Shown here: positions 44,284 to 53,503 of the stretch, one piece after another
Layout: each line of letters begins with the position of its first letter
Position numbering within the stretch: position 1 is the stretch's first letter
Origin: Bradyrhizobium diazoefficiens
Lineage (GTDB): Bacteria; Pseudomonadota; Alphaproteobacteria; Rhizobiales; Xanthobacteraceae
Direction of reading: 5' to 3'
DNA: 64,000 nucleotides
Assembly: GCF_018131015.1 (NCBI RefSeq)
Contig: NZ_JAFCJJ010000009.1
Coordinates: 124,001-188,000 of the forward strand
The notes under the pieces: generated by a model
Databases searched by the model: none
Told to the model about the DNA's origin: nothing
Seen by the model: the letters and a program-made list of their open reading frames with translations, nothing else
Made by a program: the position numbers and the translations under genes

Positions 44284-45807
44284 ATGCGAAACCCTGACCA
44301 GGACGTCCAACTTGATCTCGGTTCCGGTACTGGTTTGGGCCCTGCCGCGCTAGAGCTTCAGGACGATCTGGAGGGGGATACGCTGCGCGAGGAGTGCGGC
44401 GTGTTCGGCATCTACGGACATCCCGACGCCGCTGCGATCACCGCCCTCGGCCTCCACGCGCTCCAGCATCGCGGCCAGGAAGCCGCCGGCATCGTCTCCT
44501 ATGACGGCAGCCGCTTTCACTCAGAACGCCGCCTCGGCCTCGTCGGCGACACCTTCTCCCGCCGCGAGGTGATCGACCGCCTGCCAGGCACCGTCGCGGT
44601 CGGCCATGTCCGCTACTCCACCACCGGCGCCACCATCCTGCGCAACGTGCAGCCGCTGTTCGCCGAGCTCAATGCCGGCGGCCTTGCGGTCGCCCACAAC
44701 GGCAACCTCACCAACGGCCTGACGCTGCGCCGCGAGCTGGTGAAGAACGGCGCGATGATGCAGTCGACCACCGATACCGAGGTGATCCTGCATCTGGTCG
44801 CGCGCTCCAGGCGCAGCCGCTTCATCGAGCGCTATATCGACGCGCTGCGCGAGATCGAAGGCGCCTACGCGCTGGTCTCGGTGACCAACAAGAAGCTGAT
44901 CGGCGCGCGCGATCCGCGCGGCATCCGCCCGCTGGTGCTCGGCGAGCTCGACGGCTGCCCGATCCTGACGTCGGAGACCTGTGCTCTCGACATCATCGGC
45001 GCCCGCTTCGTGCGCGACATCGAGCCCGGCGAAGTCATCGTGTTCGACGAGAACGGCCAGGACATCCACAAGCCGTTCCCGCCGATCGCCCCGCGCCCGT
45101 GCATCTTCGAATACATCTACTTCTCCCGTCCGGACTCCATCGTCCACGGCCGCTCCGTGTACGAGGTGCGCAAGAATTTCGGCGCGCAGCTCGCGCGCGA
45201 GAGCCACGTGCCGGTCGACGTCGTGGTGCCGGTGCCGGATTCCGGCGTGCCGGCCGCGGTCGGCTACAGCCAGCATTCCGGCGTGCCGTTCGAGCTCGGC
45301 ATCATCCGCAACCATTATGTCGGCCGCACCTTCATCCAGCCGACGCAGGCGATCCGCGAGTCCGGCGTGCGCATGAAGCACTCGGCCAACCGCGCCGCGA
45401 TCGAGGGCAAGCGCATCATCCTGATCGACGACTCGCTGGTGCGCGGCACCACCTCCAAGAAGATCGTGCGCATGATGCGCGATGCCGGCGCGACCGAGGT
45501 GCACTTCCGCCTCGCCTCGCCCCCGATCCTCTATCCCGATTATTACGGCATCGACCTGCCCGATCGCGGCGGCCTCCTGGCGGCCACGCATTCGCTGGAG
45601 GAGATGCGCGAGATCATCGGCGCCGACTCGCTCGCCTTCCTGTCGATCGACGGCATGTACCGCGCCATGGGCGAGCCCGGCCGCGACCCGGCCAATCCAA
45701 AGTTCTCGGATCACTGCTTCACCGGAGCCTATCCGACCCACCTCACCGACCAGGACCAGACCGAGCAGCAGCCGCGCCAGCTCTCGCTGCTGGCGGAGGC
45801 GAGCTGA
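44284..45807 (+). CDS. purF: amidophosphoribosyltransferase
   Basis: A 507-residue first enzyme of purine synthesis (PRPP + Gln to phosphoribosylamine). N-terminal glutaminase domain with nucleophile Cys in EECGVFGIYGHPDA after a propeptide of about 37 residues, LHALQHRGQEAAGI and HNGNLTN. C-terminal phosphoribosyltransferase domain with PRPP-binding IILIDDSLVRGTTSKK. ATG 44284 has GAGAGGCG upstream; TTG 44251 would overlap cvpA. A pair of inverted repeats follows the stop. Confidence 0.96.
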   Translation: MRNPDQDVQLDLGSGTGLGPAALELQDDLEGDTLREECGVFGIYGHPDAAAITALGLHALQHRGQEAAGIVSYDGSRFHSERRLGLVGDTFSRREVIDRLPGTVAVGHVRYSTTGATILRNVQPLFAELNAGGLAVAHNGNLTNGLTLRRELVKNGAMMQSTTDTEVILHLVARSRRSRFIERYIDALREIEGAYALVSVTNKKLIGARDPRGIRPLVLGELDGCPILTSETCALDIIGARFVRDIEPGEVIVFDENGQDIHKPFPPIAPRPCIFEYIYFSRPDSIVHGRSVYEVRKNFGAQLARESHVPVDVVVPVPDSGVPAAVGYSQHSGVPFELGIIRNHYVGRTFIQPTQAIRESGVRMKHSANRAAIEGKRIILIDDSLVRGTTSKKIVRMMRDAGATEVHFRLASPPILYPDYYGIDLPDRGGLLAATHSLEEMREIIGADSLAFLSIDGMYRAMGEPGRDPANPKFSDHCFTGAYPTHLTDQDQTEQQPRQLSLLAEAS

Positions 45808-45812
45808 CGCCT

Positions 45813-45935
45813 GTCGTCCCGGCGAAGGCCGGGACCCATAACCACAGGCTTGCATGGTTCGAAGAAGGTCGTCATGACCATCTTCATCAATAATCACCGT
45901 CACGGCGTATGGGTCCCGGCCTTCGCCGGGACGAC
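45813..45935. repeat. inverted pair of 28-bp dispersed repeat (family B)
   Basis: Left arm 45813-45840 and right arm 45908-45935 are perfect reverse complements over 28 bases. Each is itself a near-palindrome (CCCGGCGAAGGCCGGG). The unit CGTCCCGGCGAAGGCCGGGA is a repeat I recognise as very common between Bradyrhizobium genes. The 67 bases between hold no gene. Together they could form a large cruciform or hairpin, which may act as the purF terminator. Confidence 0.85.
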
Positions 45936-45953
45936 GCTAGATAAAGCCGTTCG

Positions 45954-46694
45954 ATGACAAAGCCCCTCGCAGACCGTATCGCTCTCGTCACCGGCGCCTC
46001 GCGCGGCATCGGCTTCGCCACCGCCAAGGCATTGGCCAAGGCCGGCGCGCACATCGTTGCGGTCGCGCGCACCCAAGGGGGGCTGGAGGAGCTCGACGAC
46101 GAGATCCGCAAGGACGGCGGCGCGGCCACGCTGGTGCCGCTCAATCTCACCGATTCCGACGGCATCGCGCGGCTGGGGGCCGGCCTGCACGAGCGCTACG
46201 GCAAGCTCGACATCCTCGTCGGCAATGCCGGCGTGCTCGGCCCCTCCTCGCCGGTCGGCCATATCGAGCTGAAAGCCTTCAACGACGTCATGGCGATCAA
46301 CGTCTCCGCGAACTTCCAGCTGATCCGCTGCATGGAGCCGCTGCTGAGGCAGTCCGACGCCGGCCGCGCCGTGTTCATCACCTCCGGCGCCGCCAACAAG
46401 GCGACCGCCTATGTCAGCCCCTACGCCGCCTCCAAGGCCGCGCTGGAAACGCTGGCGCGCGCCTGGGCGCAGGAGACCGCGAACACCCCGCTACGCGTCA
46501 ACCTGTTCAACCCCGGCCCGGTCCGCACCCGCATGCGCGCCATCCTGATGCCGGGCGAGGACCCGGCGACGCTCGACACGCCCGAGCAGGTCGCCGAGTT
46601 CATCGTGCCGATGTGCGTGCCTACCTGGACCGAGACCGGCAAGTTCTACGACTTCAAGACCCGCAGCCTGATGAGCTTCCGCCCGCCGGCCTGA
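45954..46694 (+). CDS. short-chain dehydrogenase/reductase
   Basis: A 246-residue SDR. Cofactor motif VTGASRGIGFATAKA (about residues 13-27), NAG in GNAGVLGPSSPVG, Ser in ITSGAANKATAYVSP, and Tyr-x3-Lys YAASKAALE (about 158-166). Substrate unknown; related to 3-oxoacyl-ACP reductases but not in a fab cluster. The ATG lies 18 bases after the family B repeat, with weak ribosome binding site. Confidence 0.88.
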   Translation: MTKPLADRIALVTGASRGIGFATAKALAKAGAHIVAVARTQGGLEELDDEIRKDGGAATLVPLNLTDSDGIARLGAGLHERYGKLDILVGNAGVLGPSSPVGHIELKAFNDVMAINVSANFQLIRCMEPLLRQSDAGRAVFITSGAANKATAYVSPYAASKAALETLARAWAQETANTPLRVNLFNPGPVRTRMRAILMPGEDPATLDTPEQVAEFIVPMCVPTWTETGKFYDFKTRSLMSFRPPA

Positions 46695-46772
46695 TTGACT
46701 CGAATGCCTCCCCGCGATTGACTGCCCTCGCTGAAAGCGGCAGCAAGCCGCAAGCCAAAAAGGGAGGTCGCC

Positions 46773-47920
46773 ATGGCACCATGGCATGATCGCGCAGGCC
46801 TTGGTCGTGCGCTGGCACGCGTCATTCACGTCTTCTCGCTCCTGATCGCAGCCATCGTCCTGGCACTTCCACGCGCGGCCACAGCCGGCGACATCCCAAC
46901 CTTCGCGGTCGATGCCTCCTGGCCGAAGCAGTTGCCGAACAACTGGATCCTCGGCCAGGTCGGTGGCATCACCGTCGACTGGCAGGGCCATATCTGGGTG
47001 ATCCATCGCCCGCGCTCGCTGACTGACGACGAGAAGGGCGCGACCCTCAACCCGCCCCGCTCCAAATGCTGCGCGTCGGCGCCGCCGGTGCTCGAATTCG
47101 ACAGCGACGGCAATTTGCTGCGCTCCTGGGGCGGAGCCGGCGAAGGCTATGAATGGGTTGGCCGCGAGCACGGCATCGAGGTCGACGAACGCGGCTTCGT
47201 CTGGGTCGGCGGCAATGCCGACAATGACAACGCGATCCTGAAGTTCACGCTCGACGGCAAGTTCGTCGCCCAGATCGGAAAGATCGGACCCAGCCTCGGC
47301 AGCAACGACACCACGCAACTGGGCAAGCCGGCAGAGACCGCGATCGACAAGGAGGCGAACGAAATCTACGTCGCCGACGGCTATGGCAACCGCCGCTCAT
47401 CGTTTTCGACGCGAGCACCCTCGCCTACAAGCGGCACTGGGGCGCCTATGGCAACAAGCCGAACGACGACAAGCAGGGACCCTACGACCCCAAGGCGCCG
47501 CCGCCCCAGCAATTCGCCAACCCCGTCCACTGCGTCAAGCTCGCCAATGACGGGCTGGTCTATGTCTGCGACCGCATCAACAACCGCATCCAGGTGTTCA
47601 AGAAGGACGGCACCTTCGTGAAGGAGTTCTTCTACGAGAAGAACACGCTCGGCAACGGCGCGGTGTGGGATATCGCGATCTGGCCCGATCCGAAGCAGAC
47701 CTACCTGCTCAGCGCGGACGGCGAGAACAACGAGATCCGCGTCATCAAGCGCGAGGATGGCAGCGTGGTCGGCAGCTTCGGTCACAACGGCCGCAACGCC
47801 GGGCAATTCCACTGGATCCATGCCATGGCGATCGACGCCAAGGGTAATGTCTATACCGCCGAGGTCGATACCGGAAAACGCATCCAGAAATTCAAGCTGA
47901 CGTCGGACGCGCTCAAATAG
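46773..47920 (+). pseudogene. secreted NHL/beta-propeller protein split by a single-base frameshift
   Basis: ATG 46773 with GGGAGG upstream opens a signal peptide (about residues 1-38, ending RAATAGD). NHL-type repeats follow (GITVDWQGHIWVIH, HGIEVDERGFVWVGG, AIDKEANEIYVADGYGNRR). At 47396/47397 the frame changes: one G is missing from the expected CGC CGC GTC ATC. The same coding pattern then continues (VFDASTLAYKRHWGAYGNKPNDD…, VFKKDGTFVKEFFYEKNT…, GNVYTAEVDTGKRIQKF) to a stop at 47920, about 382 residues if restored. Either a real loss of function or a base-call error. Confidence 0.85.
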
Positions 47921-48099
47921 CGTCTCAACGCACTTTGCTCAAAAGTTAACCGGATAATGACGCCTGGACGCATGATCATCCGGCTTTAGGCGCATTGCAG
48001 CAAGGCCCGGGACAGGCTAAGCGAATGGAGATCCGCCCGGACAAGGCTCCGATCCCCCAAGAGAGCCGTCCGGATAATGGACAACGGAGGAAATATTTG

Positions 48100-49326
48100 A
48101 TGACGACGACGTTCGCGCGCCGCTCCGCGGCGCTTCTCGCCTGTGCCGCTTTCGGCTTTGCCACCTCGGCTTTCGCCCAAGACAAGACCGTCACGATCGG
48201 CGTGCTCAATGACATGTCGAGCCTTTATGCCGACATCGGCGGCCCCGGCTCCGTGCTGGCGGTCAAGATGGCCGTGGAAGATTCTGGCCTTGCCGCCAAG
48301 GGCTGGAAGATCGACGTCGTGAGCGGCGATCACCAGAACAAGCCGGACGTCGGTGTCAACATCGCGCGGCAGTGGATCGACACCCAGAAGGTCGACGTGA
48401 TCACCGACACGCCGAACTCCGGCGTGGCGCTTGCCGTCAGCAACGTCGCCAAGGAGAAGAACGTCGTCCTGCTCAACAATGGCGGCGCCAGTGCCGACCT
48501 CACCGGCAAGGCCTGCAACGCCAACACCATCTCCTACACCTACGATACCTACATGCTGGCCAACGGCACCGGCAAGGCGCTGACCAAGGCCGGCGGCGAC
48601 AGCTGGTTCTTCCTGACCGCCGACTATGCCTTCGGCGCCGCGCTGGAGCGCGACACCAGCGCGGTCGTCACGGCGAACGGCGGCAAGGTGCTCGGCGGCG
48701 TCAAGCACCCGCTCAACACCTCGGACTTCTCGTCCTTCCTGCTGCAGGCGCAGAATTCGAAGGCAAAGATCATCGGTCTCGCCAATGCCGGCGGCGACAC
48801 CACGAACTCGATCAAGCAGGCCGCGGAGTTTGGCATCGTCGAGGGAGGCCAGAAGCTTGCCGCGCTGCTGCTGTTCATCAACGACGTCCACTCGCTCGGC
48901 CTGAAGACGGCACACGGCCTCACCTTCACCGAATCCTTCTACTGGGACCTCAACGAGAACACCCGTGCCTTCTCGAAGCGCTTCCAGGAAAAGGCGGCCA
49001 ACAAGGCCATGCCGTCGATGACGCAGGCCGGCAACTATGCCGGCATCCTGCACTACCTGAAGGCGCTCGAGGCGCTGGGCGGCAATCCGCATGACGGCGC
49101 CAAGGTCGTCGCCAAGATGAAGGAGCTTCCGACCGACGATCCGCTGTTCGGCAAGGGCCCGCTCCGCGAGGACGGCCGCCGCATCATCCCGGCCTATCTG
49201 TTCGAGGTGAAGAAGCCGGAAGAGTCGAAGGGTCCGTGGGACTACTACAAGCTGATCGCGACCATTTCGGCGGAAGACGCGGCCAAGCCGCTCAAGGACA
49301 GCGAGTGCCCGCTGGTCAAGAAGTGA
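48100..49326 (+). CDS. branched-chain amino-acid-type ABC substrate-binding protein (orphan)
   Basis: A 408-residue periplasmic LivK-type protein with Sec signal (about residues 1-27, ATSAFAQDK). Peripla_BP_6 domain with VTIGVLNDMSSLYADIGGPGSVLA, SGDHQNKPDVG, TPNSGVALAVSN and a Gly-Gly-Asp-Thr-Thr stretch. It is strikingly similar to the binding protein at 62396-63619 (shared GDHQNKPD, YTYDTYMLA, GGDSWFFLTADYAFGAALERDT), but no permease or ATPase stands next to it. ATG 48100 with GGAGGAAAT upstream. Probably shares a transporter encoded elsewhere. Confidence 0.9.
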   Translation: MTTTFARRSAALLACAAFGFATSAFAQDKTVTIGVLNDMSSLYADIGGPGSVLAVKMAVEDSGLAAKGWKIDVVSGDHQNKPDVGVNIARQWIDTQKVDVITDTPNSGVALAVSNVAKEKNVVLLNNGGASADLTGKACNANTISYTYDTYMLANGTGKALTKAGGDSWFFLTADYAFGAALERDTSAVVTANGGKVLGGVKHPLNTSDFSSFLLQAQNSKAKIIGLANAGGDTTNSIKQAAEFGIVEGGQKLAALLLFINDVHSLGLKTAHGLTFTESFYWDLNENTRAFSKRFQEKAANKAMPSMTQAGNYAGILHYLKALEALGGNPHDGAKVVAKMKELPTDDPLFGKGPLREDGRRIIPAYLFEVKKPEESKGPWDYYKLIATISAEDAAKPLKDSECPLVKK

Positions 49327-49359
49327 CCGCGTAGCGGTACGCACTGCCCTTACGACATC

Positions 49360-49385
49360 ATGCCCGGGCCTCACGGCCTGGGCAT
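49360..49385. terminator. bidirectional terminator between binding protein and MFS gene
   Basis: Stem ATGCCCGGGCC / GGCCTGGGCAT (one mismatch) with a TCAC loop, followed by TTTCG. It lies 33 bases after the plus-strand binding-protein stop and overlaps the last codons of the minus-strand MFS gene (stop at 49371), serving both convergent genes. Confidence 0.75.
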
Positions 49386-50642
49386 TTTCGTTTCCGAGGA
49401 AGCGCCCGCCAGGGTTCGTATCGCAATCACGATCGACACGACCATCAGCATCGCCGCCAGCAGGAACGGTGCGCCGGGAAGATGCCAGGGCGCGCTGGCG
49501 CCGATGAAATACGCAAACGTCAGCGTGAACAGGAACGGGCCGACGAGCTGGGACACGCTCTGCACGCTCGAGGTCGCGCCCTGGAGCTGGCCCTGCTGGT
49601 CGGCGGCGACGAGGCGCGTCGTCAGCGACTGGAGTGCGGCACCCGAGACGCCCCACAGCGACATCACGGGAATGCCGAGCCAGGAGAGCGGCCCGGTCGG
49701 CGCGACGCCGAAGATGACGAATCCGATTGCGCCACAGCACAGGCCCATGACGAGCGCGCGGCGCTCGCCGAGCAAGCGCACGATGGGACCGATGCAAAGT
49801 CCCTGCACCAGCATGGCGCAGATGCCGACCATCGCGAGCGTCAGGCCGACGGTCTTGGAATCCCAGCCGTAGCGATAGGTCGCATAGAGCACGAAAGTCG
49901 AGGGCAATACCACATGGGCGACCTGCGCGATGAAATTGACGACCGACAGTCCCGCCAGCACCGCATCGGAGCCGAGGAGACGCAGCGCACCGATCGGATT
50001 GGCCGTCTTCCAGTGGAACGGCGCCCGCCGCTCCGGCGCAAGCGACTCCGGCAGGACCAGGAGCCCGTAGAACGCGTTGACGAAGCTCAAGGCCGCCGCG
50101 GCCCAGAACGGCAGCCTCGGATCGATGTCGCCGAGCACGCCGCCCAGCGCCGGACCGAAGATGAATCCCGCGCCGAACGCAGCGCCAATCCTGCCGAAGA
50201 TCGCGGCACGGCGCTCGGGCGGCGTCACATCCGCAATGTAGGCAAACGCGGTCGAGATGCTCGCCGAGGTGATGCCGGAGATCACGCGGCCGATGAACAG
50301 CCAGACCAGCGAGGGCGCCATCGCCATCAGGACGTAGTCGGCACCCAGGCCGAAATTCGACAACAGCACCACCGGCCGGCGGCCGAAGCGATCGGAGAGC
50401 GCGCCGAGCACCGGCGAGAACACGAACTGCATCACCGCCCAGGCGGTACCGAACAGGCCGAAGATCCGCGCGGCGCGCGCGGTGTCGTTCTCGACGAAGC
50501 TCTCGACCAGCCGTGGCAGGATCGGCATGATCACGCCGAGCGCGACCATGTCGAGCAGGATTGTGACGAAGATGAAGGCGACGGCCCCGCGCCGGATCGG
50601 CGCAGCCCCTGGTGCTGTCGCCTCCCCGGCCTCCCCGCTCAC
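49371..50642 (-). CDS. MFS drug/proton antiporter (TetA-like)
   Basis: A 423-residue 12-helix transporter. The MFS motif [18 protein letters not shown] lies in loop 2-3 (about residues 75-90), and motif [15 protein letters not shown] in helix 5. Sequence is closest to the class 1/TCR tetracycline-exporter group, whose members export many compounds; no specific drug can be named. Start at GTG 50642, overlapping the der stop as GTGA. Ends at the shared terminator. Confidence 0.87.
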   Translation of the reverse strand: MSGEAGEATAPGAAPIRRGAVAFIFVTILLDMVALGVIMPILPRLVESFVENDTARAARIFGLFGTAWAVMQFVFSPVLGALSDRFGRRPVVLLSNFGLGADYVLMAMAPSLVWLFIGRVISGITSASISTAFAYIADVTPPERRAAIFGRIGAAFGAGFIFGPALGGVLGDIDPRLPFWAAAALSFVNAFYGLLVLPESLAPERRAPFHWKTANPIGALRLLGSDAVLAGLSVVNFIAQVAHVVLPSTFVLYATYRYGWDSKTVGLTLAMVGICAMLVQGLCIGPIVRLLGERRALVMGLCCGAIGFVIFGVAPTGPLSWLGIPVMSLWGVSGAALQSLTTRLVAADQQGQLQGATSSVQSVSQLVGPFLFTLTFAYFIGASAPWHLPGAPFLLAAMLMVVSIVIAIRTLAGASSETKMPRP

Positions 50643-52021
50643 GATGGGCGCTTGCGCTTGTGCGCGAAGGGATTGGCCTTCTCGCGCAGCGTGATGCGCA
50701 CCGGCGTGCCCGGCAGCTCGAATGTCTCGCGCATCGAATTGGTGAGATAGCGCAGATAGGACTGCGGCACCGCATCCGCGCGCGAGCAGAACAGCACGAA
50801 GCTCGGCGGCCGCGCCTTGGTCTGTGTGATGTAGTTGAGCTTCAGCCGGCGGCCCGACACCGCCGGCGGCGGGTTGGCCTGGATCGCCTGCTCGAACCAG
50901 CGATTGAGCGCCGCGGTCGGCACGCGCCGGTTCCAGACCGCGTAGGCATCCTGGATCGCCTGCATCAGGCGATCGACGCCCTCGCCCATCAGGCCGGACA
51001 CGGCGACGATCGGCACGCCCTTGAGCTGCGGCAGCCAATGGTCGGCGTCGCGGCGAAGGCCCGAGATCGCGCCGCCGCCCTTGGTCTCCATCAGGTCCCA
51101 TTTGTTGACGGCCAGCACCACCGCGCGTCCCTCGCGCTCGATCAGGTCCGCGATCCGCAGGTCCTGCTCCTCGAACCGGTTCTGCGTGTCCATCATCAGC
51201 ACAACGACTTCGGCAAAGCGCACGGCGCGCAGCGCATCCGCCACCGAGAGCTTCTCCAGCTTCTCCTCGATCCGCGAGCGCCGGCGCAGGCCCGCGGTGT
51301 CGAACACGCGAAACTCGCGGCCCTTCCAGTTGATCTCGACCGCGATCGAATCGCGCGTGGTGCCAGCCTCGGGGCTGGTCAGCAGGCGCTCCTCGCCGAG
51401 CAGATGGTTGATCAGCGTCGACTTGCCGGCATTGGGCCGGCCGACGACGGCGACCCGGATCGGGCGCGTGGCGGCCTCCTCCTCGGAGAGCGGCGCGTCG
51501 TCCTCGTCCTCATCGTCCTCGACGGGCTCCGGCATCACCTTGGCGAGCGCGTCGTAGAGCTCGCCCATGCCCTCGCCATGCTCGGCGGAGATCTGGATGG
51601 GATCGCCGAGGCCGAGCGCAAAGGATTCCATCGCGCCGGCGTCGCCATGCTTGCCTTCGCTCTTGTTGGCGACCAGCAGCACCGGCTTGTTGGCCTTGCG
51701 AGCGAAATCGGCGAAGGCGCGGTCGGTCGGCGTGAGGCCGATGCGGGCGTCGATGACGAAGAACAGCGCGTCGGCTTGGGCGATCGCGGTCTCGGTCTGC
51801 TCCTGCATGCGCGCGGTTAGCGAGCCCTTGGCGCCCTCGTCGAGTCCGGCGGTATCTATGATGGTGAATTGAAGGTCGCCGAGCCTGGCCTCGCCCTCGC
51901 GCCGGTCACGCGTGACGCCGGGCAGATCGTCGACGAGCGCGAGCTTCTGCCCGACCAGGCGGTTGAACAACGTCGACTTGCCGACATTGGGCCGGCCGAT
52001 GATGGCGATCGTGAAGGACAT
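50639..52021 (-). CDS. der: ribosome-biogenesis GTPase Der (EngA)
   Basis: A 460-residue protein with two tandem GTPase domains and a C-terminal KH-like domain. First G1 GRPNVGKST (residues 8-16), DTAGLDEG, and NKSEG. Second G1 GRPNAGKST (about 199-207), [10 protein letters not shown], and NKWDL. Acidic linker [11 protein letters not shown] separates them (about 172-182). Required for 50S assembly. It begins just downstream (minus strand) of the Pro/Gln-rich lipoprotein gene. Confidence 0.96.
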   Translation of the reverse strand: MSFTIAIIGRPNVGKSTLFNRLVGQKLALVDDLPGVTRDRREGEARLGDLQFTIIDTAGLDEGAKGSLTARMQEQTETAIAQADALFFVIDARIGLTPTDRAFADFARKANKPVLLVANKSEGKHGDAGAMESFALGLGDPIQISAEHGEGMGELYDALAKVMPEPVEDDEDEDDAPLSEEEAATRPIRVAVVGRPNAGKSTLINHLLGEERLLTSPEAGTTRDSIAVEINWKGREFRVFDTAGLRRRSRIEEKLEKLSVADALRAVRFAEVVVLMMDTQNRFEEQDLRIADLIEREGRAVVLAVNKWDLMETKGGGAISGLRRDADHWLPQLKGVPIVAVSGLMGEGVDRLMQAIQDAYAVWNRRVPTAALNRWFEQAIQANPPPAVSGRRLKLNYITQTKARPPSFVLFCSRADAVPQSYLRYLTNSMRETFELPGTPVRITLREKANPFAHKRKRPS

Positions 52022-52071
52022 CGGTCATTCGTGCGCCGCGGGGGCTGCGCCTGTCAATGCAGTGGAAAATA

Positions 52072-52635
52072 TCAGCGCGAGAAACTGCCGCTCGGCAGCG
52101 GCGCTGGGAAAGGCGCCGGCGACTGCTGTTGCTGCGTGGTCTGGACCGGTTGGGCCGGCTGCTGCTGCACCGGCTGATCCGGCGGCGGCGCGGTCGTGCG
52201 CCTGCGGACGATCTTTTGCTTCGGCGGCGGTGCGGCCGTGGGCGGCGCCGCCTCGGGCTGGGCCTCGCCATCCACCTCGCCGGCCGGCGATTCAGCCGGC
52301 ACGGTTGCCGCCGTTGCCGGCTGCTTGGTCTTCTTGCCCTTGGCGGATTTCGAAGGCTTGGCCTCGGGCGGAGGCTCGACCGGCAGAGCCGCGACCGCAG
52401 GAGCGTTCGGATCCGGCTGTTGCTGCGCGCCCTTGTACATGTCCTTGGGCACGCCCTGTTCGAGACCGGGCACACCCTCGGGGAAGACCGGCTTGCGCTC
52501 GCCAGGCAGCTTCTTCTTGGTGTCGAGGAAGTCGAGCAAGTCGCTCGGGTCGAACCCGCCGCTGGAGCAGCCGCCCAGAACGCCCGTAAAGGCGATCAGG
52601 ACGAATGCTGCGATCAAACGTGGCGTGCGGCGCAT
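52072..52635 (-). CDS. Pro/Gln-rich lipoprotein, unknown function
   Basis: A 187-residue lipoprotein: signal ending GVLGGC, lipidated Cys about residue 23. Then a short conserved-looking region (GFDPSDLLDFLDTKKKLPGERKPVFPEGVPGLEQGVPKDMYKG, residues 27-70) and about 115 residues of Ala/Pro/Lys/Gln low-complexity sequence. The LLDFLDTKK.L.G.RK.VFPEGVPG block recurs in rhizobial proteins of unknown function placed next to der, and may anchor a partner. Confidence 0.75.
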   Translation of the reverse strand: MRRTPRLIAAFVLIAFTGVLGGCSSGGFDPSDLLDFLDTKKKLPGERKPVFPEGVPGLEQGVPKDMYKGAQQQPDPNAPAVAALPVEPPPEAKPSKSAKGKKTKQPATAATVPAESPAGEVDGEAQPEAAPPTAAPPPKQKIVRRRTTAPPPDQPVQQQPAQPVQTTQQQQSPAPFPAPLPSGSFSR

Positions 52636-52684
52636 ATGGTGTCTCGTTCTACGTCAAAGGTCCGTCAGCTGTTGTCAGCTCTGG

Positions 52685-53338
52685 TCAGCTCTTGGCGACG
52701 GGTGGCAGCAGGGCCGTAAGCGCCTCTGCGCGCTTGCGCAGGTCCGGCGGCGTCTCGATGTCCCCGCCGATCACGTCGATCCATTTGCGGGCCGCCGTGG
52801 CGTCGTTGTGGCGCCAGGCCGACAGCGCCAGCATTTCGCGGGCTGTATGGCGGAAAGTCGAATTGGGTGCTGCCGAGGCCTCGAGCCGCTGCTGCATGTC
52901 GGCGTAGCTCGCACTGTCGAGCAGCAGGCCGGCCGCGCGGATCTTTGCGAGGTCCTGCCATTCCCCGCCGACACTGCGATCGGCCGCAATGTCATCGTAC
53001 ATCTTGGCGCCGGCCTTGGGGTCGCGGACCGCGGCCTCGGCAGCGGCGCGCAGCCGCGCCAGCGTGCGGTATCCGGACGGCGCCTTGGCGGCGATCTCGG
53101 TGAAGGCCGCTTCGGCCTCGGCGTGCTTGTCCTGCTCCGACAGCTCGACGGCCTTCTCGAAGGCGGCGCCGGCCTCGGCGGCCTTCTTCGCCTCGAAATA
53201 CTGGTAGCCGCGCCAGCCGCCGACGGCGGCCACGATCAGCACCATCAGGGCGATGAAATAGATCGAGTACTTGTCCCACAGCTTCTTGAGCTGTTCGCGA
53301 CGTACTTCCTCGTCGACTTCGTCAAATAATTCAGACAC
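52685..53338 (-). CDS. TPR membrane protein, YfgM-like
   Basis: A 217-residue protein: short cytoplasmic start MSELFDEVDEEVRREQLKKLWDKY, one transmembrane helix (about residues 26-46), then periplasmic helical repeats (about 55-215). Its place next to der and its layout match YfgM, the ancillary SecYEG subunit that binds the PpiD chaperone. Family assignment is from layout and position. ATG 53338. Confidence 0.85.
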   Translation of the reverse strand: MSELFDEVDEEVRREQLKKLWDKYSIYFIALMVLIVAAVGGWRGYQYFEAKKAAEAGAAFEKAVELSEQDKHAEAEAAFTEIAAKAPSGYRTLARLRAAAEAAVRDPKAGAKMYDDIAADRSVGGEWQDLAKIRAAGLLLDSASYADMQQRLEASAAPNSTFRHTAREMLALSAWRHNDATAARKWIDVIGGDIETPPDLRKRAEALTALLPPVAKS

Positions 53339-53503
53339 TTAAGCTAATCCCATGCCCGGCCGGCAGCGCACGCCAGATCGTTCGCGCCAAAAACCGTCCC
53401 CACGTGGCGGCGGCGATACCCTATCGATATGGCGGAGGCAAGGCAAAGCAAGCCCAATCAAGGCGTTAACCCCCGGGATACCCCGGTACCCGGGCGACCC
53501 GTT

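Noticed and set aside
47986..50775. 929-codon minus-strand frame
   Set aside because: It mixes out-of-frame sequence of the MFS gene with antisense of the binding-protein gene; no coherent protein.
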